A stretch of 41,557 bases of DNA from Actinomycetota bacterium (GTDB taxonomy: Bacteria; Actinomycetota; Acidimicrobiia; Acidimicrobiales; Ilumatobacteraceae), in the NCBI GenBank assembly GCA_007279905.1, contig QYPH01000003.1, positions 1 through 41,557 of the forward strand. Reading direction: 5' to 3'. The notes under the pieces were generated by a model, which was not told the origin of the DNA, made no database searches, and saw only the letters and a program-made list of their open reading frames with translations. Positions 35,271 to 41,557 of the stretch are shown piece by piece. Position 1 is the stretch's first letter. Each line of letters starts with the position of its first letter. The position numbers and the translations under genes were made by a program.

Positions 35271-36128
35271 CTAGGTCGAAGTAGCCCGTCGACTCATGAT
35301 TACGCCGAGCAATGTTGCTATGAAACCGATTGCCGCGATAACGATTGACCAAGTCTGTAAACGACTCGTCACAAAGAGCACCAGCGCTTCAAAGAGAGGA
35401 CCACTACGATCTCCGCCGAACGTCACATTGCGAGCAACATTGGCTACCACGGTAAGCGCAATACCCCAGAAGAGAAACCGAATCCCTATCCTTCGAAGAC
35501 GGTGCCATTTGCCGTCAACACTCATTAGCCACGAAATTGCTAACAGCGCTAGCCCTCCAAACAAAAGCGCCCATACAACAACGCGCACCGCGGTGATAAA
35601 TCCGCCCACGTTTAGGTTCCAATCATCTTGCGAAATCTCGAGCGGGTCAACCTGAGGTGACAAGATTTGTACAATCTGAGGATCAATGGATCGGATTACC
35701 GAAAAAGCCGAATCCACAAATACCTGAATATCAATCGTGGCACTCGGCGCGTCGTTGATGAAAACTTCGTAGGCGCTAGCGACAGAGTCACTGGCAGCGT
35801 TACGAAGATTGTTGTCGTTAAGACCCACCTCAACGGCATCGACAACCCGATCATGTGCAACGCCGATTACAGTTCTTGCGAAGTTATCGCCGCCCTCCTC
35901 CAAGGTGTCCACAAGTTCTTCGGCAATTGCGCGGCGCACATCCTCGCGCGCTAATGCCGATCGAATTGATGACGAAGCCGCAGCACTCGATCCGATAAAA
36001 CTCAAAACAAAAAAACCAAGTACAGAAATAATTATTGCAAACGTCCCGATCGCACCGATAAGGCTTGCCCCAATTCGCCTGCCTCGGTGCGACGAGGGCG
36101 TTACTTGTTGATCAATCTCGGGATGCAT
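35271..36128 (-). CDS. Four-helix membrane protein, hypothetical
   Basis: A 285-residue protein with four predicted membrane helices: about 24-46, 180-202, 216-236 and 255-278. Between helix 1 and helix 2 lies a large extracellular helical domain (SSIRSALAREDVRRAIAEEL onward). The pattern recalls actinobacterial integral-membrane proteins of unknown function. TAATGT lies eight bases before the ATG, which hints at a leaderless start. No domain motif gives a function. Confidence 0.7.
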   Translation of the reverse strand: MHPEIDQQVTPSSHRGRRIGASLIGAIGTFAIIISVLGFFVLSFIGSSAAASSSIRSALAREDVRRAIAEELVDTLEEGGDNFARTVIGVAHDRVVDAVEVGLNDNNLRNAASDSVASAYEVFINDAPSATIDIQVFVDSAFSVIRSIDPQIVQILSPQVDPLEISQDDWNLNVGGFITAVRVVVWALLFGGLALLAISWLMSVDGKWHRLRRIGIRFLFWGIALTVVANVARNVTFGGDRSGPLFEALVLFVTSRLQTWSIVIAAIGFIATLLGVIMSRRATST

Positions 36129-36134
36129 TACTCG

Positions 36135-36305
36135 TTACATTATCCATGAGGGCGGACGCTTCTTGAGAAACACAGTGATCCCCTCTTGCACCTCACCGGA
36201 CTCATACTTCGACAAAGTCAACGGCCAATTCACCAAGCTTCGCACCGGTCGCTGGTGGCTCTCAGCGACGCGCCAGGCAAAGTACAGAGTTGTCGCCGGG
36301 CGCGT
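36135..36305 (-). pseudogene. Enoyl-CoA hydratase C-terminal remnant
   Basis: On the minus strand, an open stretch of 56 codons ends with SKYESGEVQEGITVFLKKRP followed by PSWIM and a TAA stop. The EGxxxFLxKRxPxW pattern is the typical C-terminus of crotonase-family enoyl-CoA hydratases. A TGA stop lies just upstream at about 36306-36308, and the catalytic core is absent: the next 40 bases lead straight to another gene. This is the 3' relic of a gene, probably cut by the arrival or deletion of the neighbouring DNA. Confidence 0.6.
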
Positions 36306-36345
36306 TCAGCACCCGACGACCACTCAATTTTCTCTACTTAACTTA

Positions 36346-36705
36346 TTAGTAAATTGCGGTCAGCGTGACAGCAATTGTTGCAACGGTAATGACCAAGGCG
36401 TAGATCTGGTAGATCATCCAAGGCTGCTTTGAACCATTCTTGCCCGATGCCGTGGCTGCTTCTTCTGCACTCATGTCTTTCACTGAATTCTCAGCTGTCT
36501 TCAATCCGTTGCTGGTGAAGATCCACGCTGTAACTGAAGTGATTACGGCCGAAAATGCAACCAGTCGCTTGATGCTGTCGTTTGCATTCGCAACATCACC
36601 AAACACAATGATTGCAATGAGAGCAATCGATGCGATTTCGTATGCGACTGAAATTCCCATATTCAAACGCCCAAGTGCTGCTGACCTATTTTTTGATTCT
36701 TCCAT
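36346..36705 (-). CDS. Small three-helix membrane protein, hypothetical
   Basis: A 119-residue protein with three hydrophobic segments (about 16-38, 47-67 and 96-119) and a Lys/Glu-rich loop with AEEAATASGKNGSK. AAGGGGGAAAT is a good ribosome-binding site for the ATG at 36705. It lies just downstream of the unrecognised 36751-37386 gene and next to the enoyl-CoA hydratase relic, within an AT-rich stretch. The function is unknown; a holin- or scaffold-like role cannot be judged. Confidence 0.6.
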   Translation of the reverse strand: MEESKNRSAALGRLNMGISVAYEIASIALIAIIVFGDVANANDSIKRLVAFSAVITSVTAWIFTSNGLKTAENSVKDMSAEEAATASGKNGSKQPWMIYQIYALVITVATIAVTLTAIY

Positions 36706-36750
36706 AATGTATTTCCCCCTTTTGTAGTTGTTGTTTATTGATTTCGCTAA

Positions 36751-37386
36751 TTAGGCGATCTTTATCATGTGGCGCTGCACAACTGTGCCGGCCATTGCAA
36801 ACTTGCCGCCTTCTACAAATTTGGCCATCAGTTCAGTACTTGCATTACTTTTCGTGCGTGCTGCATCCAGAGCTTCGCCATTTGCGTAACCGCTGAACAT
36901 TCCAACACCACCCAATAGGCCAACACTTGTGTGAACGACATTGACGTCGACTCCAGAAATTTTGCTGCTCAATTCTGCATACTCATTGGCCCACTTCAAC
37001 GTGCCGAGCCAGTCAGCTCCTTGCACCATTTGAAACGAAGCTGCCTGGACAATTGTTCCCATAGGACTTGGTGGCCCTGATACACCACCGCGCACGAAGC
37101 TGTAAATAGTGTCCGGCTCTATGGAGATCGTGTACTCACGGAGTTTGCGGTTCGCTACCCACCATTCTTTTATTGCCAAAAGTTTTGCATTCGAATTGAA
37201 ACGCTCCGTCAATGATTCGTAGCCCACCGTAAATATCAAAGTCCCCATTACATAACCATTTCCCCCAAGCCACACGTTCAGCGGAATATTGTTTGCTTTG
37301 CAGATGCTCGAAATTTCTTGCACAATTGGCATGATTTTTGGCAAATCAGCATTTGTTAGCACTGTCCTATTTGATAACAACATCAA
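36751..37386 (-). CDS. Hypothetical protein, possible dimeric alpha/beta-barrel type
   Basis: A 211-residue soluble protein I do not recognise. LPKIMPIVQEISSICKANNI and LGGNGYVMGTLIFTVGY followed by an amphipathic helix suggest a ferredoxin-like alpha/beta unit. A second unit begins around VNVVHTSVGLLGGVGMFSGY, so it may be a fused dimer. GGGGG lies seven bases before the start. It is divergent from the 37543 gene, whose product shows the same kind of pattern. The function is unknown. Confidence 0.55.
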   Translation of the reverse strand: MMLLSNRTVLTNADLPKIMPIVQEISSICKANNIPLNVWLGGNGYVMGTLIFTVGYESLTERFNSNAKLLAIKEWWVANRKLREYTISIEPDTIYSFVRGGVSGPPSPMGTIVQAASFQMVQGADWLGTLKWANEYAELSSKISGVDVNVVHTSVGLLGGVGMFSGYANGEALDAARTKSNASTELMAKFVEGGKFAMAGTVVQRHMIKIA

Positions 37387-37473
37387 CTACCCCCATTGGT
37401 TGCTTGATGGCACGTATGTACCTGAAATGCACCGTAACACAATCTGCGTGCAGCAAAATCAGGACAATTTTTC

Positions 37474-37502
37474 TTGACATATCACCACTGGGTCAGTACC
37501 GT
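37474..37502 (+). promoter_or_regulatory. Sigma70-type promoter of 37543 gene
   Basis: A perfect TTGACA, a 17-bp spacer and TACCGT (weak -10). The start codon lies 41 bases downstream. It is one of the few -35/-10 pairs in the window with a consensus -35. Confidence 0.6.
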
Positions 37503-37542
37503 CACCAACAACATCAATCACTCATGAAAGAGCGGTAATAAA

Positions 37543-37857
37543 ATGGCACAAGTGCTTGCAACAACATATTGGAATGTGGCTCTCGGAAAAGACCTTGAAT
37601 TCATTGAGGCAAACAAACGAGCCAAGAAGATCCACATGCGTCTTGGTGCATCAAACGCGATGCTTCAACGAGTGAGTGTCGGAGTCAATTCTGGACAATA
37701 CATCTACAACATGGTGTTCGAGTCCGGTGCTGTATATGGAAAATTTATGGATACGGTCTCAACCGACAGCGAATGGATTGCTCTTTGGGCCGAAGGCGTT
37801 GCGAAGCAAATGGCAACACCGACAGGTAATCGCCTTTCGACATTAATTGAAATCTAA
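37543..37857 (+). CDS. Hypothetical protein, possible dimeric alpha/beta-barrel type
   Basis: A 104-residue soluble protein. IEANKRAKKIHMRLGASNAMLQRVSVG, then YIYNMVFESGAVYG and SEWIALWAEGVAKQM, fit one alpha/beta ferredoxin-like unit such as those of NIPSNAP or ABM-type proteins. I see no catalytic signature. It is divergent from 36751-37386, with which it may share ancestry. A TTGACA promoter precedes it. The function is unknown. Confidence 0.55.
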   Translation: MAQVLATTYWNVALGKDLEFIEANKRAKKIHMRLGASNAMLQRVSVGVNSGQYIYNMVFESGAVYGKFMDTVSTDSEWIALWAEGVAKQMATPTGNRLSTLIEI

Positions 37858-37885
37858 TTTACGCAACAAAGATTCGTATTGCGTC

Positions 37886-37891
37886 TAAGGT
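37886..37891 (+). promoter_or_regulatory. -10 box for leaderless MOSC protein mRNA
   Basis: TAAGGT, six bases before the ATG at 37898. There is no Shine-Dalgarno sequence, consistent with a leaderless start. Confidence 0.5.
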
Positions 37892-37897
37892 GCTTCT

Positions 37898-38737
37898 ATG
37901 AAGGTCACTCAGTTATGGAAATACCCAGTGAAGTCAATGATCGGATCTACTACTGATTCGGTTTCTCTATCGACGCTTGGCATTGTTGGTGACCGTCACT
38001 GGGCAATACGCGATATTGAACGCGGCGGAATTCGTGGCGCAAAGAAAATTCCCCTACTCATGCAGTGTGCTGCACGCCCAGCTAGCGATGGTTCTGCCCA
38101 CGTCATAATCACATTGCCGAACGGACAAGAAGTCAGTAGTCAAGATGCAAATGTTGATGACGTCTTGAGCACAACGTTTGAACGTCCCGTGTTGCTGCAG
38201 TCATTGCCGGCCGAAGGTTCGCTTGGGCATTTTGAACCCGGTGTGCCCGACTCTCACGACATGATGACCGAGATTCGACAGATATTGGGTCGGGAGGAAA
38301 GCGACCCACTGCCTGACTTCTCGGCGTTTCCATCAAACATTTCCGATTTTTCAACTGCACCAGGAACTCACTATGACTGCTGGCCATTGCTGGTGATGAG
38401 TTCTTCTGCACTTGGAGCGATAAAGAATGCTGTACCAGATTCGGTAGTGGACATTTTGCGATTCCGTCCGAGCGTCGTGGTTGATACACCAGATGAAACG
38501 GGACATCCCGAATTTTTGTGGGAAGGCCGTAAAGCGCAATTGGGTTCAGCTGTTGTTGAGTTTTTAAAACCGTGCCCACGGTGCGTCATGATCACGCGTC
38601 GTGTTACTCAAGACATTCCGGAAGATCGTGCAATTATGCGTCACGTCATTCGCGAATTAAATCAGGCTGTCGGAATCTACGCCAGTATCGTCACGCCAGG
38701 AAAAGTCTCTGTCGGTGACACCCTGACATTTCTCTAA
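37898..38737 (+). CDS. MOSC domain-containing protein
   Basis: A 279-residue protein with an N-terminal beta-barrel (LWKYPVKSMIGSTTDSVSL, then LGIVGDRHWAIRD) and a C-terminal MOSC domain. KPCPRCVMITR carries the conserved cysteine that is believed to accept sulfur or bind the molybdenum cofactor. The C-terminus, VTPGKVSVGDTLTFL, is typical. Relatives act in molybdenum-cofactor sulfuration or as mARC-type reductases; no cofactor genes are close by. It starts at the ATG six bases behind TAAGGT. Confidence 0.88.
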   Translation: MKVTQLWKYPVKSMIGSTTDSVSLSTLGIVGDRHWAIRDIERGGIRGAKKIPLLMQCAARPASDGSAHVIITLPNGQEVSSQDANVDDVLSTTFERPVLLQSLPAEGSLGHFEPGVPDSHDMMTEIRQILGREESDPLPDFSAFPSNISDFSTAPGTHYDCWPLLVMSSSALGAIKNAVPDSVVDILRFRPSVVVDTPDETGHPEFLWEGRKAQLGSAVVEFLKPCPRCVMITRRVTQDIPEDRAIMRHVIRELNQAVGIYASIVTPGKVSVGDTLTFL

Positions 38738-38754
38738 GCCTGGTTAAAACGACT

Positions 38755-38886
38755 GTGCCTGACACACAAACGCTGGTGGGTAAATCATCTTCTTCCAATC
38801 CTGTGATGCCAGCGGTTGCAGCGGCCGCGATCACTATTGTTCTCGGATTGGTAAGGATCATAGAGGTTCGTCGACGCATAAGTTGA
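38755..38886 (+). CDS. Possible small membrane peptide
   Basis: A GTG-started frame of 43 residues, MPDTQTLVGKSSSSNPVMPA then a hydrophobic helix (VAAAAITIVLGLVRII) and a basic tail EVRRRIS. It lies in the 178-bp gap between the MOSC gene and the cupredoxin gene. There is no clear ribosome-binding site or leaderless box. Single-helix peptides with a basic end are common, so this may be genuine, but the evidence is weak. Confidence 0.3.
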   Translation: MPDTQTLVGKSSSSNPVMPAVAAAAITIVLGLVRIIEVRRRIS

Positions 38887-38915
38887 CTGCTCTCAATCAG
38901 ATATTATGAGGTGAT

Positions 38916-39452
38916 ATGAAAAAACTTCCTCAATTAAAGTTTTCACTTTTGCTGAGTGTGTCATTTATATTGATTGTCGGCGCGTGTTCAAGCGACACTG
39001 TTCAAGATTCAGCTTCTGTTACTGATGCGATCGGTACACCCGCCGATACCAATGCGGTCGAAACAACAACTCAAGTCGCCACAACTATCACGACAAGCAC
39101 GACAAGCACGACAAGCACGACTGACGCAAAAAATTCATCCAGTACAACTGCAAAACCGACAATAACAACAGCAGTGCCCGTGACCACCACATCCTCAGCA
39201 CCTGCATCTTCGGGTTCTACCCCATCTGTTACAACTAAAGGTCTTGCATTTACACCGACGAGTCTGAGCATCTCAGTTGGTCAATCAGTCGCGTTCGTCG
39301 TCAGTTCATCACACACCGTTTCGTGGCAAGACGGTGATCCTGGTCGGGGTGCGACCGACGCAGCCTATTCGCGGACGTTCTCAAAAGCCGGCACCTACTC
39401 GTTTTTTTGCACAATTCACACAAGTATGACAGGCACAATCACCGTCAGTTAG
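38916..39452 (+). CDS. Cupredoxin lipoprotein
   Basis: A 178-residue lipoprotein. The signal peptide ends in a lipobox with acceptor Cys24 (IVGACSSD). A long Thr/Ser linker (about 40-105) with AC-rich repeats follows. A cupredoxin domain then has the copper ligands His133 (SSHTVSW), Cys165, His168 and Met171 (FFCTIHTSM). It should be an extracellular type-1 copper electron carrier tethered to the membrane. The partner is unknown. GAGGTGAT is a strong ribosome-binding site. Confidence 0.88.
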   Translation: MKKLPQLKFSLLLSVSFILIVGACSSDTVQDSASVTDAIGTPADTNAVETTTQVATTITTSTTSTTSTTDAKNSSSTTAKPTITTAVPVTTTSSAPASSGSTPSVTTKGLAFTPTSLSISVGQSVAFVVSSSHTVSWQDGDPGRGATDAAYSRTFSKAGTYSFFCTIHTSMTGTITVS

Positions 39453-39668
39453 TTTCTATTTTTCTTCTCAAGTTACAAAAGTTGAACCATCGCTACGCCA
39501 GTAGCTCCGTTTTTTCTAGGTTCGTCGGCATTTCTTCCACCTTGTCAAAGTCGCATAATGGGCAAGTGATTATTGCACTCATGCTTGCACCACTCTGTGT
39601 CCGCCACTGCAATTCTTTTCAGGGACAGTTATAAAACCACATTGAAAGAACCCATATGGCGTGGATCT

Positions 39669-40568
39669 TCATGAGTTACGGCGCGCGCCGAGTTGTATTC
39701 GTCCTTGGCCAACTGCTGCCCCGAAGAGCACAATCGCGCAGCCAACGGGCTCATTCCATGTGATTGACTCATTCAAGAACGTAACTCCTAAACCGATAGA
39801 AACAATCGGTACCAAAAACATTACTGAGGATGCGATGATCGAGCCCGCAGCCTCGAGAACCTTTAAGTTCCATACAAATGCGATACCACTGCAGATAAAT
39901 CCAACACAAATCGCTGAACTCACTTGCCACAACGTCTGCGGAGCTTGCTTCACACCAAACAACAAAAACAGCGGCAGCAGCGTGATCGCCGAAAAGCACA
40001 ACTGCGTTGTGACCAGCACCTCGGTCTTCAAGCCATACGGCAAGATGTATTTTTTTGAATACGGATACGCAATGCCATAACACACCGTGGCGGCCAGCAA
40101 TGCAAGCATCGCCCACCACGGGTTATCACCTATCCCGTTCCAGACACCAAAAATAGATAAAGCCCCGATGAATCCGATGATGAGCCCAATTATTTGCTCA
40201 AACGTTAACTTCTCGCTGCGAAAAACTACTGCCACGAAAAAGAGGGTCATCAACGGAACGATTGACGCGCCAATACCGGCGAGCGCCGAGCTAATTTCGG
40301 TCTCTGCCAAAGCGAGCAAGATGCCAAATAGCGAATTGAAAAACAAGGAGAGGATAAATATCCGCGCCAAGATTTGCTTGTTTCGCGGAAACTTCAGCCG
40401 AAGCCGCGCGCTGTACAAGACCATAAAGAGTGCGCCGAGGGCATACCTCGTGAAAGCGACTCCAACAGGTGTAAGAAATTCTAAACATCCCTTAATAAAA
40501 ACAAATGTTGAACCCCAGGCAAATATCACTGCTATGAAATATGGCAACCACGACTTTGTTTTTTCCAT
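39669..40568 (-). CDS. EamA/DMT-family transporter
   Basis: A 299-residue inner-membrane protein with about ten helices arranged as two EamA repeats. AVIFAWGSTFVFIKGCLEFLTP and RYALGALFMVLY are typical of helix 1 and the helix 2-3 region. LVPIVSIGLGVTFLNESITW in the second half is the EamA signature. Substrates of such exporters range from amino acids to nucleotides, and none can be picked here. The 216-bp gap behind it holds no feature I can support. Confidence 0.85.
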   Translation of the reverse strand: MEKTKSWLPYFIAVIFAWGSTFVFIKGCLEFLTPVGVAFTRYALGALFMVLYSARLRLKFPRNKQILARIFILSLFFNSLFGILLALAETEISSALAGIGASIVPLMTLFFVAVVFRSEKLTFEQIIGLIIGFIGALSIFGVWNGIGDNPWWAMLALLAATVCYGIAYPYSKKYILPYGLKTEVLVTTQLCFSAITLLPLFLLFGVKQAPQTLWQVSSAICVGFICSGIAFVWNLKVLEAAGSIIASSVMFLVPIVSIGLGVTFLNESITWNEPVGCAIVLFGAAVGQGRIQLGARRNS

Positions 40569-40663
40569 GAGCAGTCTTAGGTTAGTGACCAGTCGTTGCA
40601 GCTACCTTGCGGGAAGCACCGTGGCCTGGCTGGATCGGTTGCTGCACTGATTAAGGCACGAAA

Positions 40664-41194
40664 CTAGTACGAAATGAACTTGCGGGTTCGCGGGTCGTCA
40701 ACGCCAAGCAGACGCACCAGCCACCCAATCACCCGAGACTTGTCGAGTGAATCGACTTCGAGCATTGCTTCGATATCGGCCCAATCTTTCGTGCGGTTAT
40801 ACATTGCCTTAAACACCGCCAGAGCATCTGGGCCAAGGACAGGAATGAGTACCCTGGCAAACTTGTGATACTCAACACCAAGCATCACATCGTCATGAAA
40901 CTCGGCGACATTAAAAAATATGTCGATCGGCGTATCTTCCCAAAACACCCTGATCTGGTCGTTGGCCGCAGCATCTGCCACTTGTGAATCGGTAAAGACA
41001 ATTCGTTTGGCGAACGCAGACCGCACAACATCGATCTCGCTCGCTAGCAAAAAGATGTTGACATCTATGTCTCGTGTGCCGCGGGGTTCGCCGGTATGAA
41101 ACGCCAATGCCAACGCCCCACCAAATGCATACGGCAAAGATGCCCCGCTCAGCATCGTATGCACGCCAACAATTTTGCGCTCAAGCGAAATCAC
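40664..41194 (-). CDS. Nucleotidyltransferase-like protein
   Basis: A 176-residue protein of the nucleotidyltransferase superfamily. YAFGGALALAFHTGEPRGTRDIDVNIF carries the GG and DxD-type metal-binding motif. An Asp later in DIFFNVAEFHDDV could be the third carboxylate. It resembles AbiEii/MNT-type toxins but is shorter than AbiEii. It overlaps the upstream HTH gene by four bases, a layout typical of type II or type IV toxin-antitoxin pairs. Whether it is toxic is unknown. Confidence 0.7.
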   Translation of the reverse strand: MISLERKIVGVHTMLSGASLPYAFGGALALAFHTGEPRGTRDIDVNIFLLASEIDVVRSAFAKRIVFTDSQVADAAANDQIRVFWEDTPIDIFFNVAEFHDDVMLGVEYHKFARVLIPVLGPDALAVFKAMYNRTKDWADIEAMLEVDSLDKSRVIGWLVRLLGVDDPRTRKFISY

Positions 41195-41538
41195 TGTGGA
41201 TCCTGTTGCTGCTCCGTCAACCGCCTAAAACCCGGGAACCCACACGTGCGCGAAGCAGCTCGGTGCGGCAACGCATCGGCAAGTGCCAACACTTCCGACA
41301 ACCGCTTGCCCGCCAACTTGTGGCGTTCGCGCGCAGCCGTCGAATACAGGGTGATGTTGTAGCCCAGCCCACAAGCGTCAATCAGCCGAGCGAGTGTGTC
41401 CACTGTTGGCGAGCGCCGCCCCGACTCGTATTCAACAATCGCCGCCGGCGAAGTGTGGGCCCTGCGCGCCAACTCACGCTTCGAAATGCCCTCGCGCATC
41501 CGCGCCTGCGTAATGATGTCTGCCCCAGCCATACACAC
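41191..41538 (-). CDS. XRE-family helix-turn-helix regulator
   Basis: A 115-residue protein. The N-terminal HTH is MREGISKRELARRAHTSPAAI, and the downstream VEYESGRRSPTVDTLARLIDACG matches the Xre/Cro domain. The C-terminal part is a short basic tail. Two starts are possible: GTG 41538 or ATG 41532. The ATG lies six bases behind TATGCT, so a leaderless mRNA from the ATG is preferred by geometry. It overlaps the nucleotidyltransferase gene by four bases. It may autoregulate the pair as an antitoxin-like regulator. Confidence 0.8.
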   Translation of the reverse strand: MCMAGADIITQARMREGISKRELARRAHTSPAAIVEYESGRRSPTVDTLARLIDACGLGYNITLYSTAARERHKLAGKRLSEVLALADALPHRAASRTCGFPGFRRLTEQQQDPQ

Positions 41539-41544
41539 AGCATA
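41539..41544 (-). promoter_or_regulatory. -10 box for leaderless XRE-NTase mRNA
   Basis: TATGCT on the minus strand followed by six bases and the ATG at 41532. The window ends shortly beyond, so no -35 element can be judged. Confidence 0.5.
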
Positions 41545-41557
41545 CAGAGGGTGTTAT

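Noticed and set aside
39453-39668. Search for a gene in the gap behind the cupredoxin gene
   Set aside because: No frame with coherent composition, start signal or motif was found.

Overview
The window looks like chromosomal DNA from an actinobacterium, most likely Acidimicrobiia-like. This rests on family types and is not proven. The pointers are: a long actinobacterial-type LeuA, a mycobacterial-type PyrF, a small 3Fe-4S ferredoxin, a PASTA kinase-like protein, an actinobacterial-style polyamine ABC operon, and many genes whose start codon lies exactly six bases after a TANNNT box, as expected for leaderless mRNAs. Base composition is close to half G+C by eye. I saw no rRNA, tRNA, CRISPR array, transposase or prophage.

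Layout. 1-5.3 kb: branched-chain amino acid genes on the minus strand (cimA, cut by the window edge; ilvE; leuB), then greA and an alpha/beta hydrolase on the plus strand. 5.3-9.5 kb: the NAD operon nadA-nadB-nadC and an acidic repeat protein, all minus. 9.5-12.3 kb: leuC-leuD and a beta-carbonic anhydrase. 12.3-15.3 kb: a DEAD-box helicase, then a small ORF overlapping a homospermidine synthase gene. 15.3-18.6 kb: leuA with its leader, ferredoxin, pyrF and an SCP2-like protein. 18.6-24.8 kb: an MFS exporter, a PASTA pseudokinase, an Ig-like membrane protein, gcvH and a secreted tandem-repeat protein. 24.9-29.6 kb: potA-potD-potB-potC with two small neighbours. 29.7-31.6 kb: a small HTH protein, a histidine phosphatase and an APH-like kinase. 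31.7-35.2 kb: a two-component system divergent from two paralogous secreted helical proteins. 35.3-41.5 kb: accessory genes, including a truncated enoyl-CoA hydratase remnant, unrecognised small proteins, a MOSC protein, a cupredoxin lipoprotein, an EamA transporter and an HTH/nucleotidyltransferase pair at the edge.

How the genes work together. CimA, LeuA, LeuB, LeuC, LeuD and IlvE cover most of the keto-acid chain-elongation route to isoleucine and leucine. The two homologous entry enzymes each appear to have their own attenuator. cimA is preceded by a leader peptide with four consecutive Ile codons, and leuA by one with three consecutive Leu codons. In each, the leader stop codon abuts a hairpin and is followed by an intrinsic terminator. 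Homospermidine synthase and PotABCD form a polyamine theme.

The best regulatory and novelty candidates are: (1) the paired Ile and Leu attenuators; (2) a duplicated operator/promoter module (GAAGACTTACCAAT-N4-TTCACA-N5-YSSACA-N11-TANNNT) in front of both secreted helical proteins, next to a divergent two-component system; (3) a PASTA kinase-like protein missing its catalytic residues; (4) the recurrent leaderless-start signature; (5) a DnaA-box-like cluster between ilvE and cimA.
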